From contig NZ_VJYI01000006.1 in the NCBI RefSeq assembly GCF_008065375.1, positions 372,001 to 436,000 of the forward strand: a stretch of 64,000 nucleotides of DNA. The letters are read 5' to 3'. How positions within the stretch are numbered: position 1 is the first letter of the stretch; the number at the start of each line of letters is the position of its first letter. Positions 1-7,956 of the stretch are shown in pieces. This DNA comes from Nonomuraea sp. SYSU D8015. Lineage in GTDB: Bacteria > Actinomycetota > Actinomycetes > Streptosporangiales > Streptosporangiaceae. A model generated the notes under the pieces. That model saw only the letters and a program-made list of their open reading frames with translations. It was not told the DNA's origin and ran no database searches. The position numbers and the translations under genes are program-made.

Positions 1-401
1 CGCTCGCCGAATTCGCTCGCGCACTTGCCGGCGAACCCGCCGCCGAAGCCCTTCCCGCCGACCACGCCCACCTTCTTGTCCCCGACCTGGATGACCATGC
101 CGTCGTCGTCGAGCACGGTGACACCGGCGTCGCGCAACTCGGCGGCGATCTCGTACTGCAGGTCGGAGTGGTAGTCGTGGTTTCCGAGCACCGCGACGAC
201 GGGGATGGGCAGGCCGCGTAGCTCGTCGGCCACCAGCCTGCCCTCCTCGAGCGTGCCGTGCCTGGTCAGGTCCCCGGTAAGCATGAAGACGTCAGCGCGG
301 TCTTCGATGCCCTGGAGTCTTTTGCGGTATTTGCCGCGCAAGTCCTCACCCAGGTGGATGTCTCCCACGGCCGCTATACGCAGTTCAGTCAAGGTGCTCA
401 T
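1..401 (-). CDS. Metallophosphoesterase (3' end beyond left edge)
   Basis: The minus-strand frame starting at the ATG at 401 reads as a calcineurin-like metallophosphoesterase. Near the N-terminus are GDIHLGED (metal-binding D-x-H), then GDLTRHG and GNHDYH, the three first motifs of the family, in the expected order and spacing. About 133 codons are visible; the window edge removes the rest, including the later histidine motifs. The family hydrolyses phosphomono- or diesters with a two-metal centre; the substrate cannot be told. Its start overlaps the end of the upstream BON gene by 17 bp, so the two are probably translated from one message. Confidence 0.85.
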   Translation of the reverse strand, partial: MSTLTELRIAAVGDIHLGEDLRGKYRKRLQGIEDRADVFMLTGDLTRHGTLEEGRLVADELRGLPIPVVAVLGNHDYHSDLQYEIAAELRDAGVTVLDDDGMVIQVGDKKVGVVGGKGFGGGFAGKCASEFGE

Positions 402-633
402 CCTCTCCCGGCTCGGTGACGTCCACTACTTGGATCTCGTTGTGCACGCGGAGCTCGGGGGCGGCCTCGTGCGCCACCTGGCCGAGCCGCTCGCGCTGCT
501 CGGGCCCGCTCACCTGACCACGCAGGAACAGCTGGTCGCCTCTTATGTCGACGCGGATTCCGAGCTCGTGCGTACGCGTGTCCTCGGCCAGCGCCTGCTG
601 GACTCGGGCCGCGACGTACTGCGGAGCTTCCAT
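385..633 (-). CDS. BON-domain small protein
   Basis: An 82-residue protein that is essentially one BON domain: it has an RVQQALAEDTR helix, then a beta strand ending GIRVDIRGDQLFLRGQVS, then an REQRERLGQVAHEA-like helix and a final strand. BON domains are small alpha/beta modules thought to bind phospholipid or other hydrophobic ligands. There is no signal peptide, so a cytoplasmic location is likely. An AAGGAGG ribosome-binding site lies 5-6 bases before the ATG. The acidic C-terminus overlaps the downstream metallophosphoesterase start, which suggests one operon. BON proteins often accompany stress genes in actinomycetes, and this one sits beside topoisomerase IB. Confidence 0.8.
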   Translation of the reverse strand: MEAPQYVAARVQQALAEDTRTHELGIRVDIRGDQLFLRGQVSGPEQRERLGQVAHEAAPELRVHNEIQVVDVTEPGEDEHLD

Positions 634-678
634 CGCTCGCCTCCTTCTTCTGTCGCCGCATGCCCGGGCAAGAACCGC

Positions 679-1686
679 TCAAACGGCACGAATCAGGTCT
701 ATAACCGCCTGCTCGACCGTGCCCACCGTGGCAAGCTGACCGAAGTCGGCGTCCGCGCCCAGCTCGGTCAGCACCGCGGCGATGGTCCTGTCCTGGTCGT
801 ACGCCTCCACGACCCGCGGGTCCACGTACGACGCCCGGGCCACGGTGGGGGTGTTGCCCAGGTACTCGGCGACCTCCCGCATGACGCGGGTGATCGCCCT
901 CTTCTTCTTCGCCTGCCCCTCCGCCCCGGCCGGCTTGGACACCGCCAGGCCCACGGCCGCCAGGACCGTGGCGTGCCAGGTGCGGAAGTCCTTGGCCGTG
1001 ACCTCGCACCCGATGATCTCGCGGAGGTAGTCGTTGATCTCCTCACTCCGGACGTCGGCCCAGCCGCCGTTGTGGCGGTAGCGCAGCAGCTCGCCGTCCA
1101 CGCCGAGCGCCTTGAGCGAGCGCAGCACCGCGCACGCGCCCGGATCGGCCACCACGACCTCGCGCGGCACGTCGCCCTTGGCCTGATAAGAACAGGTCAC
1201 GATGCCGTTCGCGCAGGTGACGTGCTCCATCCGGAGCGTGGCCAGGCCGTAGGTGTCGTAACTCTCGCCGCCGATGCGGAAGAAGCCGATGTCGAGCAGG
1301 CGCGCGGCCGCGGCCAGCACGCGCTGCCTGGTCAGGCCGCGCCCGCCGAGCTGGTCGTCCACGGCCTTCCTGAACGCCGGCAGCCGCTCGGCCACCTCCA
1401 GCACGTGGTCGAACTTGGCCCGGTCCTGCTGCTCGCGCCACAGGTCGTGGTAGCGGTACTGCCTGCGTCCTGCCGCGTCCGTGCCGACCGCCTGCAGATG
1501 CCCGTCCGGCGACGGGCAGATCCACACGTCGGTCCAGGCCGGGGGGATGGCGAGGGACTTGATCCGGGTCAGCGTGGCGGGGTCGCGCACCGGGCGGCCG
1601 TCCGGCCCCTCGTAACTGAACCCTCGCCCGCGGCGCCGACGCACGATCCCCGGCTCACTCTGGTCACTGGGATGCAGCTCGGGCAC
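679..1686 (-). CDS. DNA topoisomerase IB
   Basis: A 335-residue type IB topoisomerase, close to the usual length of the bacterial/poxvirus-like enzymes. The N-terminal domain runs to about residue 80, and the catalytic domain follows. Visible catalytic elements are FFRIGGE (Arg137), the KDFRTWHAT box with Arg235 and His238, and the nucleophilic Tyr287 in ARASYVDPRV. The enzyme relaxes supercoils by nicking one strand through a 3'-phosphotyrosyl intermediate. A sigma-B-like promoter at 1696-1720 leaves almost no 5' leader, which supports the ATG at 1686 and a leaderless stress-induced message. Divergent from the small membrane protein at 1741. Confidence 0.92.
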   Translation of the reverse strand: MPELHPSDQSEPGIVRRRRGRGFSYEGPDGRPVRDPATLTRIKSLAIPPAWTDVWICPSPDGHLQAVGTDAAGRRQYRYHDLWREQQDRAKFDHVLEVAERLPAFRKAVDDQLGGRGLTRQRVLAAAARLLDIGFFRIGGESYDTYGLATLRMEHVTCANGIVTCSYQAKGDVPREVVVADPGACAVLRSLKALGVDGELLRYRHNGGWADVRSEEINDYLREIIGCEVTAKDFRTWHATVLAAVGLAVSKPAGAEGQAKKKRAITRVMREVAEYLGNTPTVARASYVDPRVVEAYDQDRTIAAVLTELGADADFGQLATVGTVEQAVIDLIRAV

Positions 1687-1695
1687 GGAGGGCGG

Positions 1696-1720
1696 CTACC
1701 CAGGACGTTAGGCGACAAAC
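1696..1720 (-). promoter_or_regulatory. Sigma-B-like promoter for topoisomerase IB
   Basis: Read on the minus strand, GTTT (1720-1717), a 15-base spacer and GGGTAG (1701-1696) match the actinomycete stress-sigma consensus GNNT-N14-16-GGGTA. The -10 is only ten bases from the ATG at 1686, so the predicted transcript start falls at or next to the start codon. Confidence 0.6.
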
Positions 1721-1740
1721 AGGACGGGCAGGTGAGCGCC

Positions 1741-1998
1741 ATGGCTAATACCGGAGAGTGGCACGAGGACCGGGACAGGAAGGGCCATGCCATGGTGCCC
1801 GCCACGCCACGTGACGTGGTGCACATCAGGGTGGGGTCGTTCATGCTGGTGTTCCTGTTCGCGTTCACGGTGCTGGGGATCATCACGCGGGCGCCCGTGT
1901 TGGCGGGGATCGCCGTGGCGCTGGGCATCGTCACGGTGATCGACATCATCTTGGCCGTACGGCGCCAGAGGCAGCGGAGCGACGGAGAGGCGGGCTGA
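1741..1998 (+). CDS. Small two-pass membrane protein
   Basis: An 85-residue hypothetical protein. Residues 1-27 are polar and charged. Two hydrophobic helices follow (about residues 30-46 and 52-68), ending in an Arg/Gln-rich cytoplasmic tail. I do not recognise a family. The ATG at 1741 was chosen because it begins the membrane-protein-like part; a longer upstream frame exists but is antisense to topoisomerase IB and looks non-coding. It ends seven bases before the SDR gene, so the two are probably cotranscribed. Confidence 0.6.
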   Translation: MANTGEWHEDRDRKGHAMVPATPRDVVHIRVGSFMLVFLFAFTVLGIITRAPVLAGIAVALGIVTVIDIILAVRRQRQRSDGEAG

Positions 1999-2005
1999 TC
2001 TCGAC

Positions 2006-3022
2006 ATGGCACCACTTCGCGGGCGGATCGTGGTGGTGACGGGCGCAAGCGGCGGAGTCGGGCGCGCCGTCGTGCGGGAGCTGGGGCGGCAGGGCGCCAA
2101 GGTGGCCCTGATCGCGCGAGGGACGACCGGCCTGGGAGCCGCGGCCGTGGACGTGGGGGTCGAGGGCGGCAGCGGCCAGGTCTACGAGGCGGACGTGGCC
2201 GACTACGACCAGGTCAGGCAGGCGGCCGAGCGGATCGAGGCGGAGATGGGGCCGATCTCGGTCTGGATCAACACCGCTTTCTCCAGCGTCTTCGCCAAAT
2301 TCACCGACATCACCCCGGCCGAGTACGAGCGCACCACCGCGGTGACGTATCTCGGATACGTCTGGTGCACCAAGGTCGCCCTGGACCTCATGAAACCGCG
2401 GAACGCGGGGGCGATCGTACAGGCGGGTTCGGCGCTGTCGCAGCGCGGCATCCCGTTGCAGTCGGCGTACTGCGGCGCCAAGCACGCGATCAAGGGCTTC
2501 ACCGAGTCGGTCCGCACCGAGTTGCTGGCCGACCACAGCGGCATCCACATCACCCTGGTCCAGCTGCCCGCGCTCAACACGCCGCAGTTCGACTGGGTCC
2601 TGTCCAAGCTCCGCCGCCACCCGCAGCCGGTGCCGCCGATCTACCAGCCGGAGGTGGCGGCCAGGGCCATCGTGTACGCCGCCGAGCATCCGGAGCGCAA
2701 GGAGTACTGGGTGGGCATCCCCACGGTCGCCACCCTCCTGGCGCAGCGCGTGGCCCCGGCGCTGGTGGACCGGTACGTGGCGCGGACCGGCATCGCCTCC
2801 CAGCAGACCGACGAGAAGTCCCCGACCGGGGTGGCGAACCTGTGGGAGCCGGCGGACGACGACACCGACTACGGCGCCCACGGCTCGTTCGACCGGCGCT
2901 CGCACGGGCACAGCCCGCAGCTGTGGTTGTCCCAGCACCGCGGCCCGGTCCTCCTCGCCCTGGCCGGCGGCGCCGCGGCAGCCACCGCGGCAACCGTGGC
3001 AGCCCTGCGCCGCCGCACCTGA
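2006..3022 (+). CDS. SDR-family oxidoreductase with C-terminal membrane segment
   Basis: A 338-residue short-chain dehydrogenase/reductase. The cofactor loop TGASGGVG is at residues 12-19, and the active site has the GSALSQRG serine segment followed by YCGAK (Y-x-x-x-K). The SDR core occupies about 250 residues. Beyond it is a polar linker and a hydrophobic Ala-rich helix before RRRT, so the enzyme may be tethered to the membrane. Actinomycetes carry similar tail-anchored SDRs of unknown substrate. The gene follows the small membrane protein by seven bases; a hairpin at 3044-3073 could end the transcript. Confidence 0.85.
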   Translation: MAPLRGRIVVVTGASGGVGRAVVRELGRQGAKVALIARGTTGLGAAAVDVGVEGGSGQVYEADVADYDQVRQAAERIEAEMGPISVWINTAFSSVFAKFTDITPAEYERTTAVTYLGYVWCTKVALDLMKPRNAGAIVQAGSALSQRGIPLQSAYCGAKHAIKGFTESVRTELLADHSGIHITLVQLPALNTPQFDWVLSKLRRHPQPVPPIYQPEVAARAIVYAAEHPERKEYWVGIPTVATLLAQRVAPALVDRYVARTGIASQQTDEKSPTGVANLWEPADDDTDYGAHGSFDRRSHGHSPQLWLSQHRGPVLLALAGGAAAATAATVAALRRRT

Positions 3023-3043
3023 CCGGCCCGGCGCCGCCTCCCT

Positions 3044-3073
3044 CGTGCCCATGGGACCTCGCCCGTGGGCACG
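3044..3073 (+). terminator. Hairpin after the SDR gene
   Basis: CGTGCCCA (3044-3051) pairs perfectly with TGGGCACG (3066-3073) around a 14-base loop, 22 bases after the SDR stop. There is no U-tract, as is common for actinomycete terminators. The rest of the 249-base gap to 3272 holds only a short direct repeat (GTGAATGCGACGGC twice near 3110-3137). Confidence 0.4.
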
Positions 3074-3271
3074 CGTCCCTTCCTCGCCGCCGGGCGCGGG
3101 CGGGCTGCGTGAATGCGACGGCGTGAATGCGACGGCGCAGTCTGGCGGCGTGTGCGTCCGGTGATCCGGCGCGGCTCCTTGGCGCCACTGCCGGGCAGGG
3201 TGGATGGAGACGCAGCGTGGGCCCCCGGTCGTAGGGTACGGAGTCCTTTCCGGGAGCCGGTGGGGAGTCGG

Positions 3272-3757
3272 TCAGGAGGCCGACTTCATGAGGCGGGCGT
3301 AGCCGAGCTGCAGCCAGTCCGAGATCGCCACCGCCGTCATCGTCGCGCCCACCAGCCGGGTGACCTTCGGCGCCAGGACGAGGCCGGCGGCGTACCCGGT
3401 GGCCACCCACTGCGCGATGCAGAACGGGCAGGCGAGCAGCTCGCCGAGCGCGCCGCGCGGGCTCTCCTCGACCTCCGACGGGCCGCCCTGTCCCTCGTAC
3501 CGGGTGAAGGGCGCGCGGAGCGGGCTCATCACGGGGTCCTTCGCGACCCGCCGCGACACCTTGTGCGTGCACGCCGCCATGAGCAGCAGATCCATGATCC
3601 CGATGTGGTCCGGCGCCTTCCGCCCGGCCAGCGCCGCGACGGCCGCCGCCACGGCCACCGTCCCGCCGTAGGCGCCGAGGATTCCGGCGTACCCGCCGAG
3701 CGGCCGGTCGTGCTCGCCCTCGTACGCTCGCTCCGTCTTCTCCAGGATTTCCGTCAT
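3272..3757 (-). CDS. DUF1360-like membrane protein
   Basis: A 161-residue protein starting at MTEILEKTERAY. Helices lie around residues 28-45 and 51-65, then a C-terminal membrane segment around CPFCIAQWVATGYAAGL, the Cys-x-x-Cys-containing motif typical of DUF1360. The function of the family is unknown; Bacillus members are linked to sporulation, but that need not carry over. A much longer upstream frame exists, but the start at 3757 is supported by a promoter whose -10 lies 11 bases before it. The gene is divergent from the nucleotidyltransferase at 3827. Confidence 0.75.
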   Translation of the reverse strand: MTEILEKTERAYEGEHDRPLGGYAGILGAYGGTVAVAAAVAALAGRKAPDHIGIMDLLLMAACTHKVSRRVAKDPVMSPLRAPFTRYEGQGGPSEVEESPRGALGELLACPFCIAQWVATGYAAGLVLAPKVTRLVGATMTAVAISDWLQLGYARLMKSAS

Positions 3758-3767
3758 AAACCCGGCG

Positions 3768-3792
3768 CTACCCTCAGGACCTCGTTCCCAAC
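3768..3792 (-). promoter_or_regulatory. Sigma-B-like promoter for the DUF1360 gene
   Basis: On the minus strand, GTTG (3792-3789), 15 bases, then GGGTAG (3773-3768). The -10 is perfect and the -35 is one base from GNNT. It abuts the divergent promoter at 3793-3817, so the two -35 elements are back to back. Confidence 0.45.
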
Positions 3793-3817
3793 GTCTACTT
3801 GACCATCGGCTGGGTAG
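3793..3817 (+). promoter_or_regulatory. Sigma-B-like promoter for the nucleotidyltransferase gene
   Basis: GTCT (3793-3796), a 15-base spacer, and GGGTAG (3812-3817) fit GNNT-N14-16-GGGTA. The ATG at 3827 begins nine bases after the -10, so the transcript is probably leaderless or nearly so. Confidence 0.55.
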
Positions 3818-3826
3818 CCCGATCTC

Positions 3827-4423
3827 ATGAGTAGCCACGGCCACGCGGTCACCGACGCGATCCTTGACACGCTGAAGCGTGCAAGCACCGGGCTTAAGGA
3901 TGCCGGTGTGAAGTTCGCGCTGGCCGGCGGCTGCGCCGCGTATGCCAGGGGCGCCGCCCCCTCGCTGCACGACGTGGATTTCGTGCTCACCGAGCACGAC
4001 GTGCCGGCCGCGCTGGAAGCCCTACGCGGCATCGGGTTCCAGACCGCCAAGCCGCCCGAGGACTGGCTGGTCAAGGCGTACGACGAGGGCCGGCTGGTGG
4101 ACCTGATCTACCGCGTCTCCGACCTGCCGATCACCGACGAGCTGCTCGACCGGGCCGAGCCGCTGAAGGCGTCGGCGGTGATCGTCCCCGTACTGGAAGC
4201 CACCGACCTGGTCATCTCGTGGCTGCTGCCGCTGTCGGAGCACGCCTGCGACTACGGCGCGCTGCTGGCCCAGGTGCGTGCGCTGCGCGAGCAGGTCGAC
4301 TGGCCGCGTGTGGCGGCGGTGGTCCAGGACTCGCCGTACGCGACCACGTTCATCACCCTGCTGGAGCGCCTCGGCGTGCTGAACGGCCCCGTCGAGCCGT
4401 CCGGCGACCCGAAGTGGCCCTAG
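3827..4423 (+). CDS. Nucleotidyltransferase-fold protein
   Basis: A 198-residue protein with the polymerase-beta-type signature LAGGCAAYARG (about residues 28-38) followed by LHDVDFVL, where the D-x-D pair would bind metal. This resembles the stand-alone nucleotidyltransferases of actinomycetes, related in fold to the AbiEii/MenT toxins. No antitoxin-like partner lies next to it, so a toxin role is not supported. A sigma-B-like promoter suggests stress expression. Its stop codon overlaps that of secA2 in the palindrome CTAG at 4420-4423. Confidence 0.7.
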   Translation: MSSHGHAVTDAILDTLKRASTGLKDAGVKFALAGGCAAYARGAAPSLHDVDFVLTEHDVPAALEALRGIGFQTAKPPEDWLVKAYDEGRLVDLIYRVSDLPITDELLDRAEPLKASAVIVPVLEATDLVISWLLPLSEHACDYGALLAQVRALREQVDWPRVAAVVQDSPYATTFITLLERLGVLNGPVEPSGDPKWP

Positions 4424-6621
4424 CCGCGGCGCGTGGCGTTCTTGACGCGCCTGAGGATGCGGTCCCACTCGGTGCCGAACGGATTGTCCTGCACGAGGTA
4501 TGTCCACGTCGCCGCCGGCCGCTTGAGATCGGGCTCCGGCGCCTCGAACGAGGCCAGCGACCGCCGCTCCACCTCGGCCTGCAGCGATTTGTACTCCGCC
4601 ACGGCCTCGCGGTGGAACTCGTCGATCGGGCTCATCCGGCCCAGCGCCCGCAGGTGGATGCCCTCACGCAGGTCCGTCAGGAACGCCAGGTGCTCGGTCC
4701 AGCAGGTGTCGATGGCGTGCAGGACGATCTGGCGGGCGGTCTCGTCCCTGGTGTCCTCGGGGAGCGACTCCCACCGCTCTGGGTCGGCCTTGGCCAGCGC
4801 CTTCGCGGCGGCGTCGCCGTGCAGGACCTTGTCGCGCCACTCCAGGATCAGCTCCCGCTGGTGCTCGAGCAGGCGGGTGTAGCGCCACGTGTTGCGGTGG
4901 ATCTCCAGGTTGACGCCCTCGGCGACGCGCTGGGCGTGGCCCACGAGGTAAGCGCCGCGCCGGTGGCGCACCCGCCCGTCGGGGTCGGCGGCGGGCGGCC
5001 GTTCGTCGGGCACGAACTGGGTGATCAGGTCGTCCTGCATGCTGACGAAGAAGACCGAGCCGCCCGGGTCGCCCTGGCGGCCGGCGCGGCCGCGGAGCTG
5101 GTCGTCGAGACGGCTGCTGGCGTGTCGCCCCGAGCCGATCACGTAGAGGCCGCCCAGCTCGGCCACGCCCTCGCCGAGGCGGATGTCGGTGCCGCGCCCC
5201 GCCATCTGGGTGGAGACGGTGATCGCGCCGCGCTCGCCGGCCCTGGCGATGATCGCGGCCTCCTCGGCGTCGTTCTTGGCGTTGAGCACGACCGGCTCCA
5301 GGCCGCGCCGCTGCAGCAGCTTGGCGAGGTTTTCCGACTCGGCCACATCGAGGGTGCCGATGAGGATGGGCCGGCCGGTCGCGTGGACCTCCTGGATCTC
5401 CTCGACCAGCGCGGCGTCCTTGTCGGGCACGGTCGGGTAGATGCGGTCGGGCTCGTCCTCCCTGATGCAGGGCCGGTTGGACGGGATGACCGCGACCTTG
5501 AGCCCGTAGAACTCGCCGAGCTGCTCGCTGACGGCCACGGCGGTGCCCGTCATGCCGCAGATCTGCGGGTAGCGGCGGATCAGGCCCTGCACGGTGATCG
5601 AGTCGAGGATCTCGCCCTTCTCGCTGGGCGGCAGCGCCTCCTTGGCCTCCACGGCCGCCTGCAGGCCGTTGGGCCAGCGCTGGAGCAGCGCCACCCGGCC
5701 GCGCGAGGGGTTGATCAGCTGGACCTTGCCGTCGCGCACGATGTAGTCGACGTCGCGGGCCAGCAGGGCGTGGGCGTGCAGGGCCAGGTTGAGCTCGATG
5801 AGCGTGCCCGGCTCGTTCTCGTCGTAGAGCTCGACGCCGAGGATGTTCTCCACGCTGTCGGCGCCCTTGGGGGTGAGGTAGACGTTGCGCGCCTGCTCGT
5901 CGATCTCGTAGTGATAGCCCCTGACGAGCTGCCGGACCAGCGCAGCCATCTCGGGCACCGCGTTGCCGGGGTCGGCCGCGCCGGCCATCACCAGCGGTAC
6001 GCGGGCCTCGTCGACCAGCACGGAGTCGGCCTCGTCGATCAGCGCGACCTCGGGCTTCGGCACGATGATCTCGCTCGCGTCGGTGCGGAGCCGGTCGCGC
6101 AGCACGTCGAACCCGATCTCGCTGACCGGCCCGTAGGTCACGTCTTTCGCGTACGCCTCGCGCCGCTCGCCTGGGGTGGAATTCTGGTCGATCCAGCCGA
6201 CGCTGACGCCGAGCGCCTCGTAGAGCGGCCCCATCCACTCGGCGTCGCGTCTGGCGAGGTAGTCGTTGACCGAGATCACGTGGACGCGCTTGCCCTGCAG
6301 CGCGTAGCCCGCCGCGGCCATGGCGCCCGACAACGTCTTGCCCTCGCCGGTCGCCATCTCGGCGACCTTCCCGTCGAGGAGCGCGAGCGTGCCCAGCAGT
6401 TGCACGTCGTACGGGCGCAGCCCCAGCGTGCGGTCGGCGGCCTCCCGCGCGACGGCGCAGAACTCGGCCAGATCGTCCATGCCGGGCCGGGGGAGCTCGT
6501 CGAGCTCGCGCACCCGGTCGGCACGCTCGCCGGCCGCCTTGACGACCTTCTGGTAGGGGGTCAGGGGCACCCCGCCCGGACGGTCCAGGAGGTTCCTGAA
6601 TATTCCCTTGAGTGAGGCCAC
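4420..6621 (-). CDS. secA2: Accessory Sec translocase ATPase SecA2
   Basis: A 733-residue SecA-family DEAD motor. The Walker A motif ATGEGKT is at about residues 90-96, ISVNDYLARRDAEWM follows, DEADS at 196-200 is the Walker B, and TVSTQMAGRGTDIRLGEG forms the second nucleotide-binding half. It lacks the C-terminal cysteine-rich zinc tail of housekeeping SecA and is shorter, as expected for actinobacterial SecA2. Such proteins drive export of a subset of substrates together with SecYEG. The GTG start at 6621 has GGAGG four bases upstream; an ATG-initiated extension into 6969 would run antisense through the transporter gene and was rejected. No accessory SecY or glycosylation genes are nearby. 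Confidence 0.85.
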   Translation of the reverse strand: MASLKGIFRNLLDRPGGVPLTPYQKVVKAAGERADRVRELDELPRPGMDDLAEFCAVAREAADRTLGLRPYDVQLLGTLALLDGKVAEMATGEGKTLSGAMAAAGYALQGKRVHVISVNDYLARRDAEWMGPLYEALGVSVGWIDQNSTPGERREAYAKDVTYGPVSEIGFDVLRDRLRTDASEIIVPKPEVALIDEADSVLVDEARVPLVMAGAADPGNAVPEMAALVRQLVRGYHYEIDEQARNVYLTPKGADSVENILGVELYDENEPGTLIELNLALHAHALLARDVDYIVRDGKVQLINPSRGRVALLQRWPNGLQAAVEAKEALPPSEKGEILDSITVQGLIRRYPQICGMTGTAVAVSEQLGEFYGLKVAVIPSNRPCIREDEPDRIYPTVPDKDAALVEEIQEVHATGRPILIGTLDVAESENLAKLLQRRGLEPVVLNAKNDAEEAAIIARAGERGAITVSTQMAGRGTDIRLGEGVAELGGLYVIGSGRHASSRLDDQLRGRAGRQGDPGGSVFFVSMQDDLITQFVPDERPPAADPDGRVRHRRGAYLVGHAQRVAEGVNLEIHRNTWRYTRLLEHQRELILEWRDKVLHGDAAAKALAKADPERWESLPEDTRDETARQIVLHAIDTCWTEHLAFLTDLREGIHLRALGRMSPIDEFHREAVAEYKSLQAEVERRSLASFEAPEPDLKRPAATWTYLVQDNPFGTEWDRILRRVKNATRRG

Positions 6622-6749
6622 AGTTCCTCCAACGCACGCTTCGCCGACACCGTTCCCTCGCGGAGGCACGGGGCCTTCAAGGAAGGGGAGCGGAGCGACG
6701 ATACGGCAAGCGCCGCCGTAGGGGAGGGTAGCCGATTCGGCGCGCAGAA

Positions 6750-6825
6750 CCGTCACCTCGCTTCCGCGCGTCACGCCGCTCCCGCAGCCGTCACCCCACT
6801 CCCGCGCGTCACCCCGCTTCGCCTC
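6750..6825. repeat. Two imperfect 38-bp tandem copies at a gene end
   Basis: Units 6750-6787 and 6788-6825 share most bases, including CCGTCACC and CGCGCGTCAC. The second unit carries the last codons and stop of the EamA-like gene (stop at 6809-6811), so the first looks like a duplication of that gene's 3' end. Confidence 0.7.
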
Positions 6826-7687
6826 GTGCCGCCAGGACCGCGACCGCCGCCAGCAGCAGCACGCAGCCGCACCAGGCGAGCGGCGTGAGGTGCTCGCCGA
6901 ACAGCACGACGCCGAGCAGGGCCGCTCCCACGGCCTCACCCAGGGAGATGATCGAGACCGTGGTGGCACGCAGCGCGGTCAGGGCTCGGAAGAACAGCCC
7001 GTACGCCAGCGCCGTCGGCACCGCGCCCAAGTAGAGCAGCAGCGTGACCGAGACCACGCCGATCTCCGGCACCACTCCCTCCGCCAGCGCGAACGGAGTC
7101 AGGCACACGGCGCCCACGACGAACCCGCCGATCGCCGCGCCCTGCGGGTCGTCGCGGTGGCGGCGGGAGAACAGCGTGACGCCGGCGTACCCGGCCGCCG
7201 AGGCCAGGGCGAAGCCGATGCCGGCGACGGAGGACGCGCTCCCGGCCGCCTCGGTGGTGATGCTCTCGGCGGTGAGCAGCGCGAGCCCGGCCAGGGCGGC
7301 GGCCAGGGAGCCGAGCCCCACCCCGCCCAGGCGCTCGCGCAGCAGGAAGCGGCCGCCGAGGGCGGTGAAGACAGGCGTGGCGCCCATCGTGACCACCGTC
7401 GCGAGGGCCACGCCGGAGTGGGCGATCGCGGCGAAGTACGCGGTCTGGTAGACGGCCATCCCGGCGCCGACCGGCAGGACGCGCCAGCTCAGCCGGGTGA
7501 GGTCGGCGGGACGGGGAGCGAGGACGAGGAGGAAGGCGGCGCCGATGAGGTAGCGCCAGAGGGACACGCCGACGGGGCCGAGTCCGCCGGTCTCGAAGAG
7601 GAGTGAGCCGGCCGCGCCGCCGGTGCCCCAGGCGGTCGCGGCCACGGACACGTAAACGGCGCCCCGCCGGGCGGAGACATGGGTCAT
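6809..7687 (-). CDS. EamA/DMT-family transporter
   Basis: A 292-residue integral membrane protein with about ten hydrophobic helices in two repeated halves, the drug/metabolite transporter layout. The repeats begin with a WGTGGAAGSLLF-type first helix and the second half has FALASAAGYAGVTLFSRR. EamA proteins export amino acids or other metabolites; the substrate is not predictable here. The ATG at 7687 was preferred over one 54 bases upstream because MTHVSARRGAVYVS gives the normal short cytoplasmic N-terminus and GGAGAG lies eight bases before it. Its 3' end is part of the 38-bp tandem repeat. Confidence 0.85.
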   Translation of the reverse strand: MTHVSARRGAVYVSVAATAWGTGGAAGSLLFETGGLGPVGVSLWRYLIGAAFLLVLAPRPADLTRLSWRVLPVGAGMAVYQTAYFAAIAHSGVALATVVTMGATPVFTALGGRFLLRERLGGVGLGSLAAALAGLALLTAESITTEAAGSASSVAGIGFALASAAGYAGVTLFSRRHRDDPQGAAIGGFVVGAVCLTPFALAEGVVPEIGVVSVTLLLYLGAVPTALAYGLFFRALTALRATTVSIISLGEAVGAALLGVVLFGEHLTPLAWCGCVLLLAAVAVLAARGEAG

Positions 7688-7864
7688 GACAGGAGCTCTC
7701 CGGAGGGAGTGGTGGAAAGGGGCCCGGTGTGCGGGCAGCAACCACCCCCGGATCGCTCAGACCCGGAGATCTCGTGAAAGCCGCCCGCTAGCGGGCGGGC
7801 GGCGGAGAGCAGATCAAACGTCGCGGCACGATCCCACCTTAGCGTGGCGCCACCGGCCGCGGGG

Positions 7865-7956
7865 GCCGGAGTGATCACGGCTTGCGGCCCGGAGTGATCA
7901 CGGTTTGCGGGCCGGAGTGATCACGGTTTGCGGGCCGGACTGATCAGGGTTTGCGG
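7865..7956. repeat. Four tandem copies of a 23-bp unit at a stop codon
   Basis: Units at 7865-7887, 7888-7910, 7911-7933 and 7934-7956 differ by one to three bases; each contains GTGATCACGG or CTGATCAGGG followed by TTGCGG. The last unit encodes the final residues and TGA of the methyltransferase gene, the other three lie downstream of it. Each copy holds a TGATCA palindrome. Confidence 0.9.

Noticed and set aside
3827..4423. Toxin of a toxin-antitoxin pair
   Set aside because: The nucleotidyltransferase has no adjacent antitoxin-like gene and carries a stress promoter instead.
4219..6615. A 798-codon plus-strand ORF across secA2
   Set aside because: It is the antisense of secA2 and shows His/Val/Leu-rich shadow composition with no motif.
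7865..7956. CRISPR or attachment site
   Set aside because: Head-to-tail repeats without spacers, no cas genes or integrase nearby.
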